Below, one piece after another: positions 48,753 to 61,300 of a stretch of 64,000 nt of DNA. Source of the stretch: Aptenodytes patagonicus (lineage: Eukaryota; Chordata; Aves; Sphenisciformes; Spheniscidae); NCBI RefSeq assembly GCF_965638725.1, contig NC_134949.1, positions 52,294,151-52,358,150 of the forward strand, read 5' to 3'. The translations under genes and the position numbers were made by a program. Each line of letters opens with the position of its first letter. Within the stretch, counting starts at the first letter, position 1. The notes beneath the pieces were generated by a model, which was given only the letters and a program-made list of their open reading frames with translations, was not told the DNA's origin and did not search any database.

Positions 48753-48895
48753 CTAGTTTAAAGCCCTCTCAATGAGCCCTGCCAATTCATGAGCAATGAT
48801 CCTTGTCCCCCTGTGAGACAGCTGGACTCCATCTGCCACCAGCAGGCCCAGTGCCGTGTAAACCTCCCCGTGATCAAAAAAGCCAAACTTCTTGC
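48753..48895 (-). pseudogene. CR1 ORF1, 3' end only
   Basis: On the minus strand an open frame of about 47 codons runs from the truncation point to TAG at 48753-48755. It reads GFFDHGEVYTALGLLVADG, then VQLSHRGTRIIAHELAGLIE. This resembles the C-terminal end of the esterase-like (SGNH) ORF1 of some CR1 elements, where an Asp-x-x-His pair is expected. Here the residue three after the Asp is Gln. The family link is from memory. The N-terminal part is missing because the element is 5'-truncated. Confidence 0.65.
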
Positions 48896-51800
48896 ATAAC
48901 ATGCAACATTGCACACATAGTCTGCTATTCAGGTGGCACTCTCTTCACTAAAAACCTATGGAGCACCCCATCCATCCAGGTTTCCATGCCTGTGGTGCTC
49001 TCAGCAGAGGGATTGATCTTCTCCTTTTGGCCCGCCATGCGTAACCTCAGCCAAGAGATGTTGCTACACCAGGATGCCTGTAGCCCTGCCCTTTCTGTGC
49101 AGGGATAGCTCCAAAACTGTGAAGCAGGACCTTCTTGGGAAAGGCCATGCAGCCAGAGGAAAGGGCTCCTGTGCAGGTTTGTGCAGAGCCATTCTGGGCC
49201 ATGAACTGCAGACCTTTTCCCTCTCCCCCTTGGCTTCCCTGCTGAAATAGGTGGGACACATCTCCAGCCCAAAGGAAAACCTTGGGGCTGCATCCTTATT
49301 GCCTGAGACTGGTTGAGTTCAGATGGCGAGGGTTGACTGAGACAATTTTTCATTGTACTCAGCACACAACCTGTAGGAAGGTCTTTGCTGAGTTGTCTGG
49401 GACTATCTTCAGCAGAGAAAAAGGTTCAAGAAAGCCCAAGAGACCAGAGCTGAAAACTCCAGCTGAACAAGAATAGCATTGAGGTACAGGCAGGCCCTCA
49501 GGCATGTTAAGAAATACTGCTTCTAACTGGTGGGACTCCTCTGAAGAGTGGGATCCTCTCATCCTGGGCACTCACCGAAATGCCTGGGCAGACACCACAC
49601 AGCCTGGACTGAAGAAATAGCATAAATGGCTCTCTTTAGCAAGAGCCGGTATCATTTTGGGTCAAACGGTCTCACTAAGGGGAAATAATAAGTTTAAGAG
49701 ACCTCTTCAGAAGACATGCTCAAATACATTTATTTTGTGAGGGCCTGACTTCCGCAGGTCTCTGGCTGAAGTCCCAGGCAGCCCATCCAACTGTCTGGGA
49801 TCTGGTTTCAGGCACTCCAGGGTGACTGAGGGGGCTGCGTCCCCTCAGTAGCTTTGGGAGGGCTGTGGGACTCGGGATGTGTCAGGAAGGTGAGACCTTC
49901 CTTCACCCATGCCCTCTGTGAGCCAGGAGAGCAAACAGTCAGCAATGAAGGATTTGGGCTTTTGTGAGGAATATGGCATGTGCCCCAGCCCCCCAGACTG
50001 GCACTTTTCACCCTCCTGCCCCCCATTAGCCAGGGCTGGGCTGTGGGGAGCACCGTGCGGGGCTGGCAGGGGATACCCCAGCCACCCTCCAAGGAGCCCA
50101 CAGCCCCACTGAGCATTGGCCATCCCCACCGAGGTGGGTCTCAGGAACAGTGCAGACAGACCACGGGTGGTCTTGTGCCAAAACCAGGTACAACCCTTAA
50201 AGCCTCCCCAGCATCTCTCCCCACCTGCTTTTTATGAAGCACAGCACAAAGCCTTCTCAACGTCATTCCACTCCCAGAATATAAAAATGAGTATTTCTTC
50301 TGAGAGTCAATAGATTTCTCTTTTCAGCAGTGGTTTTTTTTTTTTCTTTCTTTTTTTTTCTTTTTTTTTTCTAGCTGATTCCCATCATTAGCTTACCAGC
50401 ACCTCCTGGCAGGGTAAATTTTATACCAATGTATGGGCTGCCAGAGGGAGGCTAAAAGTCCACCAAACACCTCAAAGAAATGAACAACCAAGCAGGCACA
50501 GATATGCTGGGCAGCCCATTTCCTCTGGGACAACAACGTATGTCTTATCAAAAGGAAATCCTGAGTATGACCTTTCACACTGCACAGCCTCACTCCCAAA
50601 ATTTGTTATAAATAAGCAGCTACACCCAGTTTTGACTTCAGCTTGAATTTAATGTATAATTGCACCCTATGCCTACTCCCAGCTGGCAGCAAACCTCAAA
50701 CCACAGGGCGAATCCCCGTGCACATAAAGAGATGCTGGAAGTTAAATTGCCCTTCTGGGACTCGTGCCCACCAGCAGGTGAGATTTTCCAGCCGTCAGTC
50801 CAGCTCACGGGGCATGCAGTGCTTGCCCATCTTACGCTGCCAATATCCAGCAGGATCCCCTTCACCCCGATTTTCCTCCGGTTAAGCTCTGGGGCATCCT
50901 GAGTGTCTGAGACAGTCCAATGAGGGGAGTATTCATCCAGTCTTTCTTTTAAATAAATACTTCCTACCAAACCCTAAAAAGGAGGAAGCAATATTGCCAG
51001 ACAAATACACAAAACAATGCAAGAGGCTCGGCTGGACATATTTACTTTTGTTGCTAAAATATGTAGCTGGACAATAGCCATGGCAGGCTTCAACCCAAGT
51101 AATATGAAACAGGTTGCATGTTTGTGTGAAGACATTGATAAAAGCTCAGGGAATGTATTTTTAAACATTTTTTAAAGTAGATGTCTGTAAAATCACAAGT
51201 GGTCTGGAGAAGATGAACTGGGAATGGCTTTTTATTGTTCCTCATAAAAAGAGAACTAGGAGGCACCCAATGAAATTTTTGGCAAGCAGGCAAGCAAAAG
51301 AAAGCACTTTTTCATGCAGTTAAATGAGTTAAATGCAGCCATGTAAACTACGAAAATCATTGTCACAGGATGTCATGGACAGTGGGAGTATAAACAGGTT
51401 CAAAAGAGTTAAACAGTCATGAAGCCTAGATCTAACAGTGCCTTTAAAACATTTTTGAGTGGATGCAGCTTCCAACTCCTGAAATGTATAAAGTGTGGAT
51501 TTCTATAACCTGGGAGATTATACCAGGGGGAAAATCACTCCATACTTCATCTTTCTTATGCTGTTCTCCTTAAACAGGAAGAAGATACTGAGTGAGGTGG
51601 GCCCTTGGTTTGGCCTGCTTCTGGAGGCTCTTAATCAATTATGTTCTTAATTAGATATATTGGGTTTGTCCCTGGCAGGCTGTACATCCTACGAGGTGCT
51701 TATTTGGACTCAGAAGTATAGTGTCTGGCTGGAAGGACACAGGGCTGCTCAGCGTGGGTCTTGTCACAGGCACTGACTAGGATTTCAGAGAACATTGTGC

Positions 51801-52300
51801 ACGTCCAGGCTCTGCCACAGACTCCTTGTGTGGCTCATTTCAAAATTTTTGCTAAATGAGAGTAGTTTTCCTTTGCCTATCTTGTGATTTTGAGACTACA
51901 AAGCTTTGTGGGGAAGGCGTATGGACTATACGCAGAACCTAGCATCGTGGGGCCTCTGCAGCCTCTTCGGGTACAACTAATTTAAGAAGCAAGAGAACAT
52001 TGAAAGGAAAGAAATCACTCTAGCTTCCTCCCCTGATGGGAGGAGGGTGGAAGGTAGGAAGAGAAGACTATTACCATGGGGCCCTTGCACTTCGTTACAT
52101 TGGTGTTGCATTCTCAACAGTACGGAAGAGGTTGCCACATCAGAGAAACGAATCTACATAGTTTCAGGCCAAAATGAGCTCTTTGGCAGCAGTTAGCATG
52201 ACAGAGCGCTCGCCCATCAGCAAAGATTACAAATGTTTTTAATTCCACATTGTGACTCAGGTTCTGTCCTTCAGTCACTTGTTTATGTTGCTAAGTAAAT
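48896..52300. other. Intergenic, no gene recognised
   Basis: Mixed-composition sequence with a mildly GC-rich stretch at 49740-50240 and a long T/C-rich tract at 50329-50372. Open frames of up to 146 codons, such as 48925-49365 on the minus strand, overlap frames on the opposite strand and show no known domain. No repeat family was recognised. Confidence 0.5.
50329..50372 (+). repeat. T-rich polypyrimidine tract
   Basis: About 44 bp of T runs broken by C at intervals (TTTTTTTTTTTTTCTTTCTT style). This is simple sequence, seen either as the remnant of a reverse-transcribed poly(A) tail on the minus strand or as slippage. No adjoining retrocopy was identified. Confidence 0.8.
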
Positions 52301-55300
52301 ATCGGTTACAAGAGGAAATTTTTACCTTGAATTGCCAAAGAATTCTTGTTTTTTGAATGTATTGAATTAATTGGAAAGACGTTGCCAGTTGCAGTCTGGT
52401 GATTCATGCCCCTGCCCTGGCCACTGTGCTCAGGGGGCTGGAGCTCTCCCAGTCTTCAGTGAGTGGGGTCAGGCAGCGACACCAGGAGCCAACAACTTAC
52501 TGGGTTTGCTTGAGGTTTTGTTAGGAAGCCAAGCTTGTGCAGACCTAATCTGGTTGATCTAGATGTTTCGGCCATTGTTTCCAGTTTATGATGAAAACTT
52601 CCACGTAAAGAGTTATTTATCTCCATGAAAATTGCAGTGAGGATTGCTGGCCGTCCCTGTAATTGTGACCAGTTAACAAATATTGCCATAATTTCCAAAA
52701 TCTGTTTTGCCAAGCAGATGACACTTGCTTGTCCCAAGAGTAGTTTTGTACTAACAGTGTTTAACTCCCTGTAGTACAGTCTCTTCTCATGGGGAAGCTG
52801 TAGAGCATTATGGTACATGAGACAGAGAAGAGAGAACACATTTCGAGCTGTGTTTTCCTCGTGAAACAAAACTAGCCATGTTAACCCCACTGTCACTTTG
52901 GGCCTCGTGAATCCACAGATAGACTAGTGGTCTGTTGGACAAGTGCAAATGACATGAAGCCAAGTTGCACCACACGCAGGCTGATCGCCCGTCGGGGGCA
53001 GCGGCAAAGGCTCAGTCCCAGCCAGGAGTGGAGGATGAGCAAAGCAAGCAAGGCACTCTGAAGGCCAGGCTGGAGCTTTGCTTTGCAGTGTTGAGGCTGA
53101 ACGTACCCAGAAGTTGAACCTCGATATTAAAAGCCTGAAACCAAACCATTCCAACAATGCCAGGGGCTTTCGGCATCCTTTCAGTCTCATCCAGTGCCGC
53201 TCTTGCTGTCTGCCACAGTAGCTCAGCTTGTTACCCAGGAAAATCCTTTTGTAAGAGTAGCCTGGGAACCCTTAAGAAAGACTGAATTTGCAACATTAGA
53301 CCGGACTTTCTAGACTTATCTCCTCAGAAATCTACTGCTATGGAGTGGTGACACCTAATGGTAGGGACACAGTGCAAGACACGGATACAGCAGGGGTGCA
53401 AATGAGCTGAAAGAACTGTGTCACTCTTCATGGATACAAAGTAAATATTGGGATATCTTATATGACTTACACCCCCAACTGTGCAGAATTCTAATGCAAT
53501 GTCTCCTTTTCAGTTTTTGCTATCTCAATGTAATGTATTATTAAGATCTGCTCATGGAGACTTCATTTCAAGTTCCGATATTATACTAGCCCTTTCCCCC
53601 TCCTGTATTATCCTCTGCTCTGCTGACTCTGGCCTACCCTTTTTGTTAAACCCTGCAATTTGTAGCTTGTCTCAGAGCAGCTTGTTCAGATTAGACTTGC
53701 CTAGGGGCTAGTTTAAATTGCTCACATGACTTCTCGTAAGAAACATTACACACATGTTAAATTCATGAGCCAAAGTAGGCTTGTGTGTGGAGCACTCTCC
53801 GTTTCCCTTTGCCCTTTCCAGGTGGCTTTTTCCTCATCTTTCCACACCCTTCCCACATTCCCCTGTGCCTCCCCCCACTGCCCTTCCATGCTTTTGTATG
53901 GAAACAAAGAGAATCTCATCTCTGTACAATGAGATACAGAAATCCAGTCTGACTACTTAAATATTCAGGATTGGAATGTGTCCCTATAAAACCCGTTTGT
54001 AGATAATTGTAATACAGTATGCAAACATAGCTGAAATGTGGAAAGAGAGCAGAGGGAGCCATTCACATAACCAGTGCATTAATACACGAAGGAGGCATTT
54101 TTGCCTCTGGTTCTGGAAAGCACAAAGCAAGAGTGGTTGTTCCCACTTAAATTTTGTTTCAAATTGCCCTGTATTGCTCCCAGTGCAGAGAGTGTGCAGC
54201 TTTCTGCAGTCCTACTCTCAGTACGACCCCAACTTGTCTTCCAGAGTTGAGAGCAGGACTCCCACCACTTTGATTACTGGGGTACCTTTCTAGCAAAGAG
54301 CATTCCTAGAGGGTCACAAACACCCACTTATGGCTCCGTTACTCCGCTATGTCAGGAATACAGCCGCCTTCTAACTTTGGCTTCTTCTAGCTCTTTGCTA
54401 GAAGGCTAGCAGGTGGTCAGTATGCTGGTGTGGGCAGACAGGTTTGTTCGGCTTGGAGGTGAGCATCTACAAAACAAAATCACTCTCAGTGTGTCTGAGA
54501 CTAGTCGCAAATAGGGGGGTAACAACCAGCTATGCTTAGCTCAGCTACTGTGAGCTGAAGAAATGATGCTCAGTAAAATTAAATGAAAATAAGTAACTGA
54601 GAAGGGAAGAAAAAACCTACTAGTGGCTGTGTTGAGGGGAAGGCTGTGACATTTTGCCCTCTTTAGGCATCGTGGAGGAGAGCCTTTATGAACCATTTCT
54701 TCTCAACAAGAGGAAAATCATCTGCTAGAGTTCATACCTCCTTAGATGCCAGATAGTTCAAACGTGAGACACTGCCAGGCCTTCCTAGTTCCACCTCACA
54801 CGAAACTACTCCTCTTGCTTATAGTTACTTAACAGACCACAGCAATTGCAAGTGCAAGTGGCAATACGGCAATGCAATTAAGCCAGTCGTCTGTTCCAGC
54901 TAGCAGAGCATGGGCAGGCTGTTTCCACGATGGGGAGAGCTGGCTGAAGGAATGACACAGCCACACTGTTTTCCCATCTGGATGTAATCTGAGCTGTTAG
55001 CGCTATGTAAAACTGGATGGTAAATGGTTTAAAGGCTGGTCCTGAAGGACTACGTCTCCCTCCATGGACCTCCATGGAAACTTAGATAATCGGCAGCATT
55101 TTTCCTGAAAGTCTATAAATGTGTGCCCAGGACATGAGTCATTTTCAGCAGAAGGACCTCAGCTGTGCAGCACCCTCCTCCCAGCAGCCTGCCGGACCTT
55201 ACTGGTCGGTGGTAATGCTTACCTAGCTGGTATCATGCCTTGATTCCCCATCTGAATCAGCTGCCCTAAGCAGGCTGGGAAGCTGCTGTTGTGCTTTTTG

Positions 55301-58300
55301 GTCCTTTGGTCTAAAGCTCTTCCAAAGTTAAAATTCAATTACAGGGAGTTCCCCTCCTGGGAATCTTCCTGCCCCATTCCCAGGGCTGGAAGACCTCTGC
55401 CAGCCTCAGACCTAGACCCTAGACCTGTCAGCCCTCCTGTACCCAGTACTCTCCTGCTTTTCCAGCCTCCTTGCTGACCCAGGGTATTTCCTCAGTGCTT
55501 CAAGAAATGTAGTCCAGAAGAAATCCCCATCCTTCCTACAACAGACTGCCGTCTGTGCGGCGCAGAACTGCAGGCTGCTTGCCTTCACTCTGCACCTCTT
55601 TTCGTTTCCCATGGCCTCTTTCTCCACAGACTTCCCTGTGATCTTTTCTGTAACCCCATTGGGGCCAAATGCTTCCCTTTACTGAGCTCTGGAAAAAACC
55701 CCACCTGTTCTGAAAACTGTTCCCATAAACGACCATAACAAATGACTACTCACTCCGCCAGCACCCCCACTCCCATTGCTTTCCACTGTAATGAGCCTCT
55801 CCTTTTAAATTAATTACTGGGAATTATGGAAAGTTCTTTTTCATACAACCAGCAAAGGACAAATATGTCCCAAAACAACTTGCTGTCAAAGACCAGGCCC
55901 TCTTGATTCAGGGCAGCAAAGGTTCTTCCTAGAAATTTTTCAGTGCTTGGTTACACAGATATTTGGGTTAAACCAGTAAAGTCACAAGTGCTTTCCTTAG
56001 GTCATATATGATGTCATCGGACAATGAGGACCCAGATATGCACATAATTGCTGACAGTAAATGTCTATTTACTGTTAATATGTGCCTTAAAAATATGTAC
56101 TTGTTTGCTCACACCCACCAGGGGTCCTGGGATGCTTAGCCACGGCAGCGACAGCAGAGCAGTGGGTTGGAGCAACTGCACAGTAGGTAGAGAGCTACTA
56201 ATACTAAAGGAGGGTAGCTTACCTTCTTCAAGGAAAACAATTCAATTTAAGGCTGTTATAATTTTAATCTAAACCATACAAAACATTCACTTGGAAAGGG
56301 ACATTATTTTTTAGTGAATAAAAGTAAACAGTAACTTAATGGAGCTGAGGCAGTAGAGCACATGCTTTCCTGGCATGCATGGTTGTAAAAGCAATCTGGT
56401 GTATTGCATCACAATGTACTCAGAAATGTCTTTATTATTTATTGTTGTATTAGTGAGTCTTTATTTGGACTACACAAAGCTACTACACAAAACTATACAG
56501 AGAAGACCAAATTCTCTGCTAATATAAATCATGTTAGAAGGAGATCATTTCCATCTACTGACACCCTGCCCAGTCCAGCCTCAACCAAGACTTCCTGATG
56601 ATAGCCAAGTGATACCATGTAGATGTGGTACTTTCTGGCTATATTTGGTGTTAGATAGTTGAATATTTCATAGAAAATCATGACTGCATTTACAAGTGTC
56701 AGAAAGAACTTCTTAAGAATTTAAGTTTCCAGGTTATACACAGAAGCTGACTGAGAATTCATAAATACAGTTGGCATCTACATGGAAAGAAGACAGTCTT
56801 CAATGAGCCATACATCTTGTACTGAAGTACAGGCAAAAATATTCTCAATGTCTTTACAGTGTTATTAGTAGATGCCCCTTTAATTCACATTCATGAATAT
56901 GGGCAATGCAAATTATTTTATTTAGACTTTTTATTTACTGAATGACTATTGCACAAATTACAGAACACTCTCCCCATACTTTTCCTTATGGACGTCTCTC
57001 TGGAGAGACATATTATAATTTCCAATTAGTACATATTGTTGTGTACATCCAAAAGGTTTATATCCTAGTTACGTTTTTATTAGATGTACTGACTTATTTG
57101 GCTTTAATGCTGTGTTCTGTATAAAAAAGTATTTTATATTTTGATGTCCTGATGGTGGCAGTAAGAGATTTTACAACAGAGTTTGCAGAAATCAATGATC
57201 CACCAGTAAACAGCCTCATTATGTCTTCAAGAGGAAAAGCTGCCTAACACATCGTACCATTACTTATTTTGTTCTCTCCATTCGAACACAACCCAAGTGA
57301 CACATTCTCATTTATACACATCAGATAAATAACCAGGAATCATGAGCTCTTCAAGAAGCACTGATAGAAGTGAGCTATTGCCTGAAACACAGAAATTTCC
57401 CTCTGTAAAGTTTTCTTAAGAGCAGAAAGGAAGATGCATAAAGGAAGAGGAAAGCTGCAGACAGCTATCCGTGCCCTTTGGATAGCAGGATACCCCAAGC
57501 ACCAACCGTCTCCGTGAGCACTTTGCTGCCCCTGTCAGGGTATTCATCCTGCCCTTCCTTGGGGAACGAAAGGAGGTTATATCCATGATGATCAGAGGCT
57601 GTCTGTTGGTGACAGCAGGTGAGCTGTCCTCACACATGATTTGTGTAGGAGGCAGGAGCAAACCTGCTGTGTTGTAGACATGCAGCACTGAGCACAAGCT
57701 CTCCCAATGTTCTCACCTGCTTCACAGCTTGCTGCAGCTGGGAGGTGTAAAAACAAGACTTTTTTTCCCCTCTGTCTCCTCTTGCTGTGTGCTCTGTGCT
57801 CTGGCACTGTGTCTAACTTTGCTCATTTGACCCCCTGTCCATCGGGGACATGAGATGACCCCATCCATAGCCTGGACTGGGTCAGCCCCAGTGCCCAGGC
57901 TGGTCATCCCCAGCAGCACCAGCCCCGCTCGGAGATGGGAGAGGAGATACACTGGGTCCTTCACCACCCAGGAGGGGCAGCAAGGGTGGCTCTGAGCTGT
58001 GCTGGTGACTGTGGCAGTGTGAGGATCACAGGTAGCAAGGGGCACCACAGCTGGCCATGGTGGGGGCCTGGGGTCCCAGCATGCCACCAGCAGAGGCAAA
58101 GACTGTCTTGGTCCTGCAGACCTTACAGTGCCGATGTGTCCGTGACACAATTGGAGAAGGACTAAAAAGACAAAAAAAGCAGGGAAGCACAGGTACAAAC
58201 ATGCCATGAAGGGACACAAGTGTGTAGATGCCCAGTCCCTGCCTCTGCTGCCCTCTCCTTCATTTGTCTTGTGGCTGACACAGTGGCCGTGTTAACTAGG
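52301..58300. other. Intergenic, no gene recognised
   Basis: Contains a 146-codon minus-strand open frame at 52456-52896, a 76-codon plus frame at 53481-53711, and a GC-richer block at 57440-58260 with a 165-codon minus-strand frame (57722-58219). None has an identifiable domain, a splice context or a partner exon. On synteny grounds the next gene in this direction could be ELK3, but I saw no ETS-domain exon. Confidence 0.45.
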
Positions 58301-61300
58301 AGCGATTACCGAGAGACTTAAGCAGCTCAACAAGTCTGCCAGATTTTTTGTCCTTAAAAATTAAACAGTGGTAATTAAAAGTGGTAATAGGGCTTTAACA
58401 GAGATTAAAAAGGGAAAAAAAATCTCTTTCCACTAAACTGCCAGAGACTCCTTAAAAATTATGTTACAGGAAATGAATGCCTGGAAGTGGAGCAGAATGG
58501 ATATATTCACTACCCATATCGCAGAGGCAGACTCTGCTGCACGAATCCTTGGGAAGAGAAGTTATGAATGCAAATAGTCTGATCCTTATCCTGCACTTAC
58601 CCTGGTGTAAAGGAGGAGTAGCTCCACAGGAGCTCAGGGAGTTAAACCCACTCTAAAGCTGATTTGCACGAGACCTGAATCACCCCGTCTTGTGCCCAAC
58701 CCAGAATAGTGAGCTGAGATTGATAAAACTGTTGCCATGGCTGTTGTTAAAAAAGTGATCTTGAACAAAACTGGGATACTACTGAAAATTAAACAAAAAA
58801 ATGTAGTAGGACCTTAATAACTGGGAACATGCACCAGCTGTTGTTTCACAGACTGAAATCGTAAACCTGTATTTAGGCTATCAGAAAATGAATTTGGAGC
58901 ATTAAAAATTTATAAAGCCTTTTGAGTCCCTAGAAAGATCATTACTAGGCAACATATTGCTGTAGTTCCCGTCACAAGATGCTGAGATGGTACAGACCCG
59001 GCTTCATATCAGCCGAGCTCCCTCCACCCTTGAGGTGCAGAAGAGGGAGCCTACTGAACACTTCAGTGCCATAAAGTGCCTTTGTGCAGGAAGATCTTTG
59101 CCACTGTGAGGAGCATCAAGTCAGCAGGAGTCTGCTGAGGCACGCGGGGTGGGAGGACTGAGGTCTGCAGTTATCAGCATCCCTCAGGTTGAACCACAGA
59201 CAGCCTGGTTATTTCCCACATTTGCTAATCAGCGTAGCTTTGACCTTTCCCTTAATGCAAGTTAGCACTTTTTCTCTCTATTTAGCAGGTTGAATCTGAC
59301 TCAAAATACCCCACAGGAAACACTTCAAATGAACAGGTTTCATAAAAATTCTTTGACTCTAAAATGGCTTAGTATTTCATAGGTACCGCTGCTGACTTCA
59401 TTCACTGTGACTACTCTTTTTATGGTGCATGCAGTTTTCTCATTTACTGCTGGGTGGTTTTGTGGCAAAAGCACTCAAGGGGCCCGCAGACTCCTTAAGG
59501 CTCTGCCTTCCTCTTTCAGCCATAACACTGAACGTGACACTTTCTCTGCGATAGCTTCCGTAGTTTTGAATAGGGAAAATAATACACCACCTCTCAGAAG
59601 TATTATAAAGCTCCATTCCTCCTATTTATGAAGTGCTTTGAGTTTTCAAGAGAAGGTGCAATGTGCTGTAAATGCAAATTATTGGTAGTTATTACTCATG
59701 CAAATAAAAGAGAATTTTTATTCGGCAGGTCTCAGATGAAGTGGAACAGTCATGTCAAATAAATGCTGTGTTAGTAACAGATCGGTGAAAGGAAAACCAA
59801 GCCCCCAAACTGTCGGGATTCCTATCGAATCTACACACAAATGTATTGGCAGAGGTCAGCGTTAGGTCTAAGGCTCTGCTAAATGTTAGATAGGATTTAC
59901 TAGGCTGTTGCTCTCTCAACAAGATTTATCGCGAAAAGGCTGTTTTATTTCTTATGTCCTTATATCCGTTGCTTTATATTGTGTCGGTTATTTAAATATT
60001 TGTGTGCATTCAGGAGCAGCAATTTCATCTCTCTAACAGAAAAACGTTGCAGCTGGCAGTGGCTCTGGGCCAATAATACACAGGATGTTAGAGCAGCCCT
60101 GTGTGCAGTGTTTCTCTGCCTCAGCAATCTGGATTATGTTTTTGTAAGTTTATTTGATCATGGCACTCATGAAAATTACAAATTAACATCAGTAAGTAGG
60201 AGATGACATGGTCTCAGTGTATTGCGGGTAATCTTTGCCATAGCTCTTCTGTTCAGCTCAGTCTTGACCTGCCGCGCTCCTTCCCTTCTCCAGGTTACGC
60301 TCCTTTCAAGACTGACACTGGTGGTGCACCATAGAAACTACAGATGCTAAGAGAACTGAAGGAGGACGACAAACTTTATGTAATTTGAGACTAGCATGGA
60401 ACTCATTCAAGTTCCCTATAATGAGAGGAATATGAAATAATAATACTTCAGTGCTGCAGTAACTGACCAACAACCAAGATTTTCCTTAAAGCCCTGAGCA
60501 TTTAAGAATATACTTAGCTACATCCCTACCTTGCAATTTGTTCTTCTGTTAGTTTAACCTCTCTCATTTGCACATACTACTGGTTGCCTTTGTTTATGCT
60601 TTAAGTGAATAGTTACTCTTGAATGTGATTGTAAGATTTGGTCCTTAGATGAAGAGAGCGTTAGCAACTGAAGACTGATACAAGGTGGCAAGATGACACT
60701 GTTTAAACCTGCAGTACTAATTTCACACACACATACATCACATCAATCTTTGTTCTTTAGCCACTTTAAAAAGTGATTCACTTCTGCACTGGGAAAAATA
60801 TTAGTCATCATCATGGATTTTGGCAATATTAAAAGAAAAGAACAACAAAAATTTAGCATCACATAGCAAGCTATCCACACGCTACATTCGCTAAGATGAC
60901 ATCCCAAATATGCCCCAGGAGGGAGGCAGGCAAACGTGAAGTTGCCTCAGTGAAGCCATTTACAGCAGCAAATCATTACCTCTCAGTGTGTAAGTCCAGA
61001 TGAAGTTCATGTAACTAACCTGAGGAAAACAGTCACTTGTCTGCTGAAGAGCTGTTCAGTAGGTTAGAGCAAGAGAGATCAATAGAATCAGCTTTCTCCT
61101 GCATTTTCATCACGAGAGCTTACAGGAAATTAAATGGAATTTAATGTAACACCATAATACCATACTGCCATTTAATTGCATGGTAATATATCATATCAAG
61201 CATTCCCCAAAGTTTAGCCTGTTAGTTCATTTGGCTAATTGAACATTTAGCACTGCCTCCCCTGTCTCCCTAACCTCTGTTCCCTCCTTTCTGAAAGAAA

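Larger units (their letters stand above)
45803..48895 (-). mobile_element. CR1 LINE, about 3.1 kb, 5'-truncated within ORF1, ORF2 unbroken
   Basis: On the minus strand it reads: the last part of ORF1, a short spacer, complete ORF2 (48690-45892), an 89-bp 3' UTR and a terminal array of ATTCTATG-type 8-bp repeats at 45803-45828. That short tandem repeat replaces poly(A) and is the hallmark of CR1. The 5' end fades out around 48890-48900, inside ORF1, as expected of target-primed insertion that stopped early. No target-site duplication is evident, which is normal for CR1. Confidence 0.96.

Noticed and set aside
52456..52896. 146-codon minus-strand frame with some hydrophobic and helical character
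   Set aside because: No recognisable family, no splice partners and no upstream promoter features. A single frame of this length is not unexpected in over 30 kb of non-coding DNA.
57722..58219. 165-codon minus-strand frame in a GC-richer block
   Set aside because: Overlapping frames occur on both strands, the amino-acid use is low-complexity, and no domain is seen.
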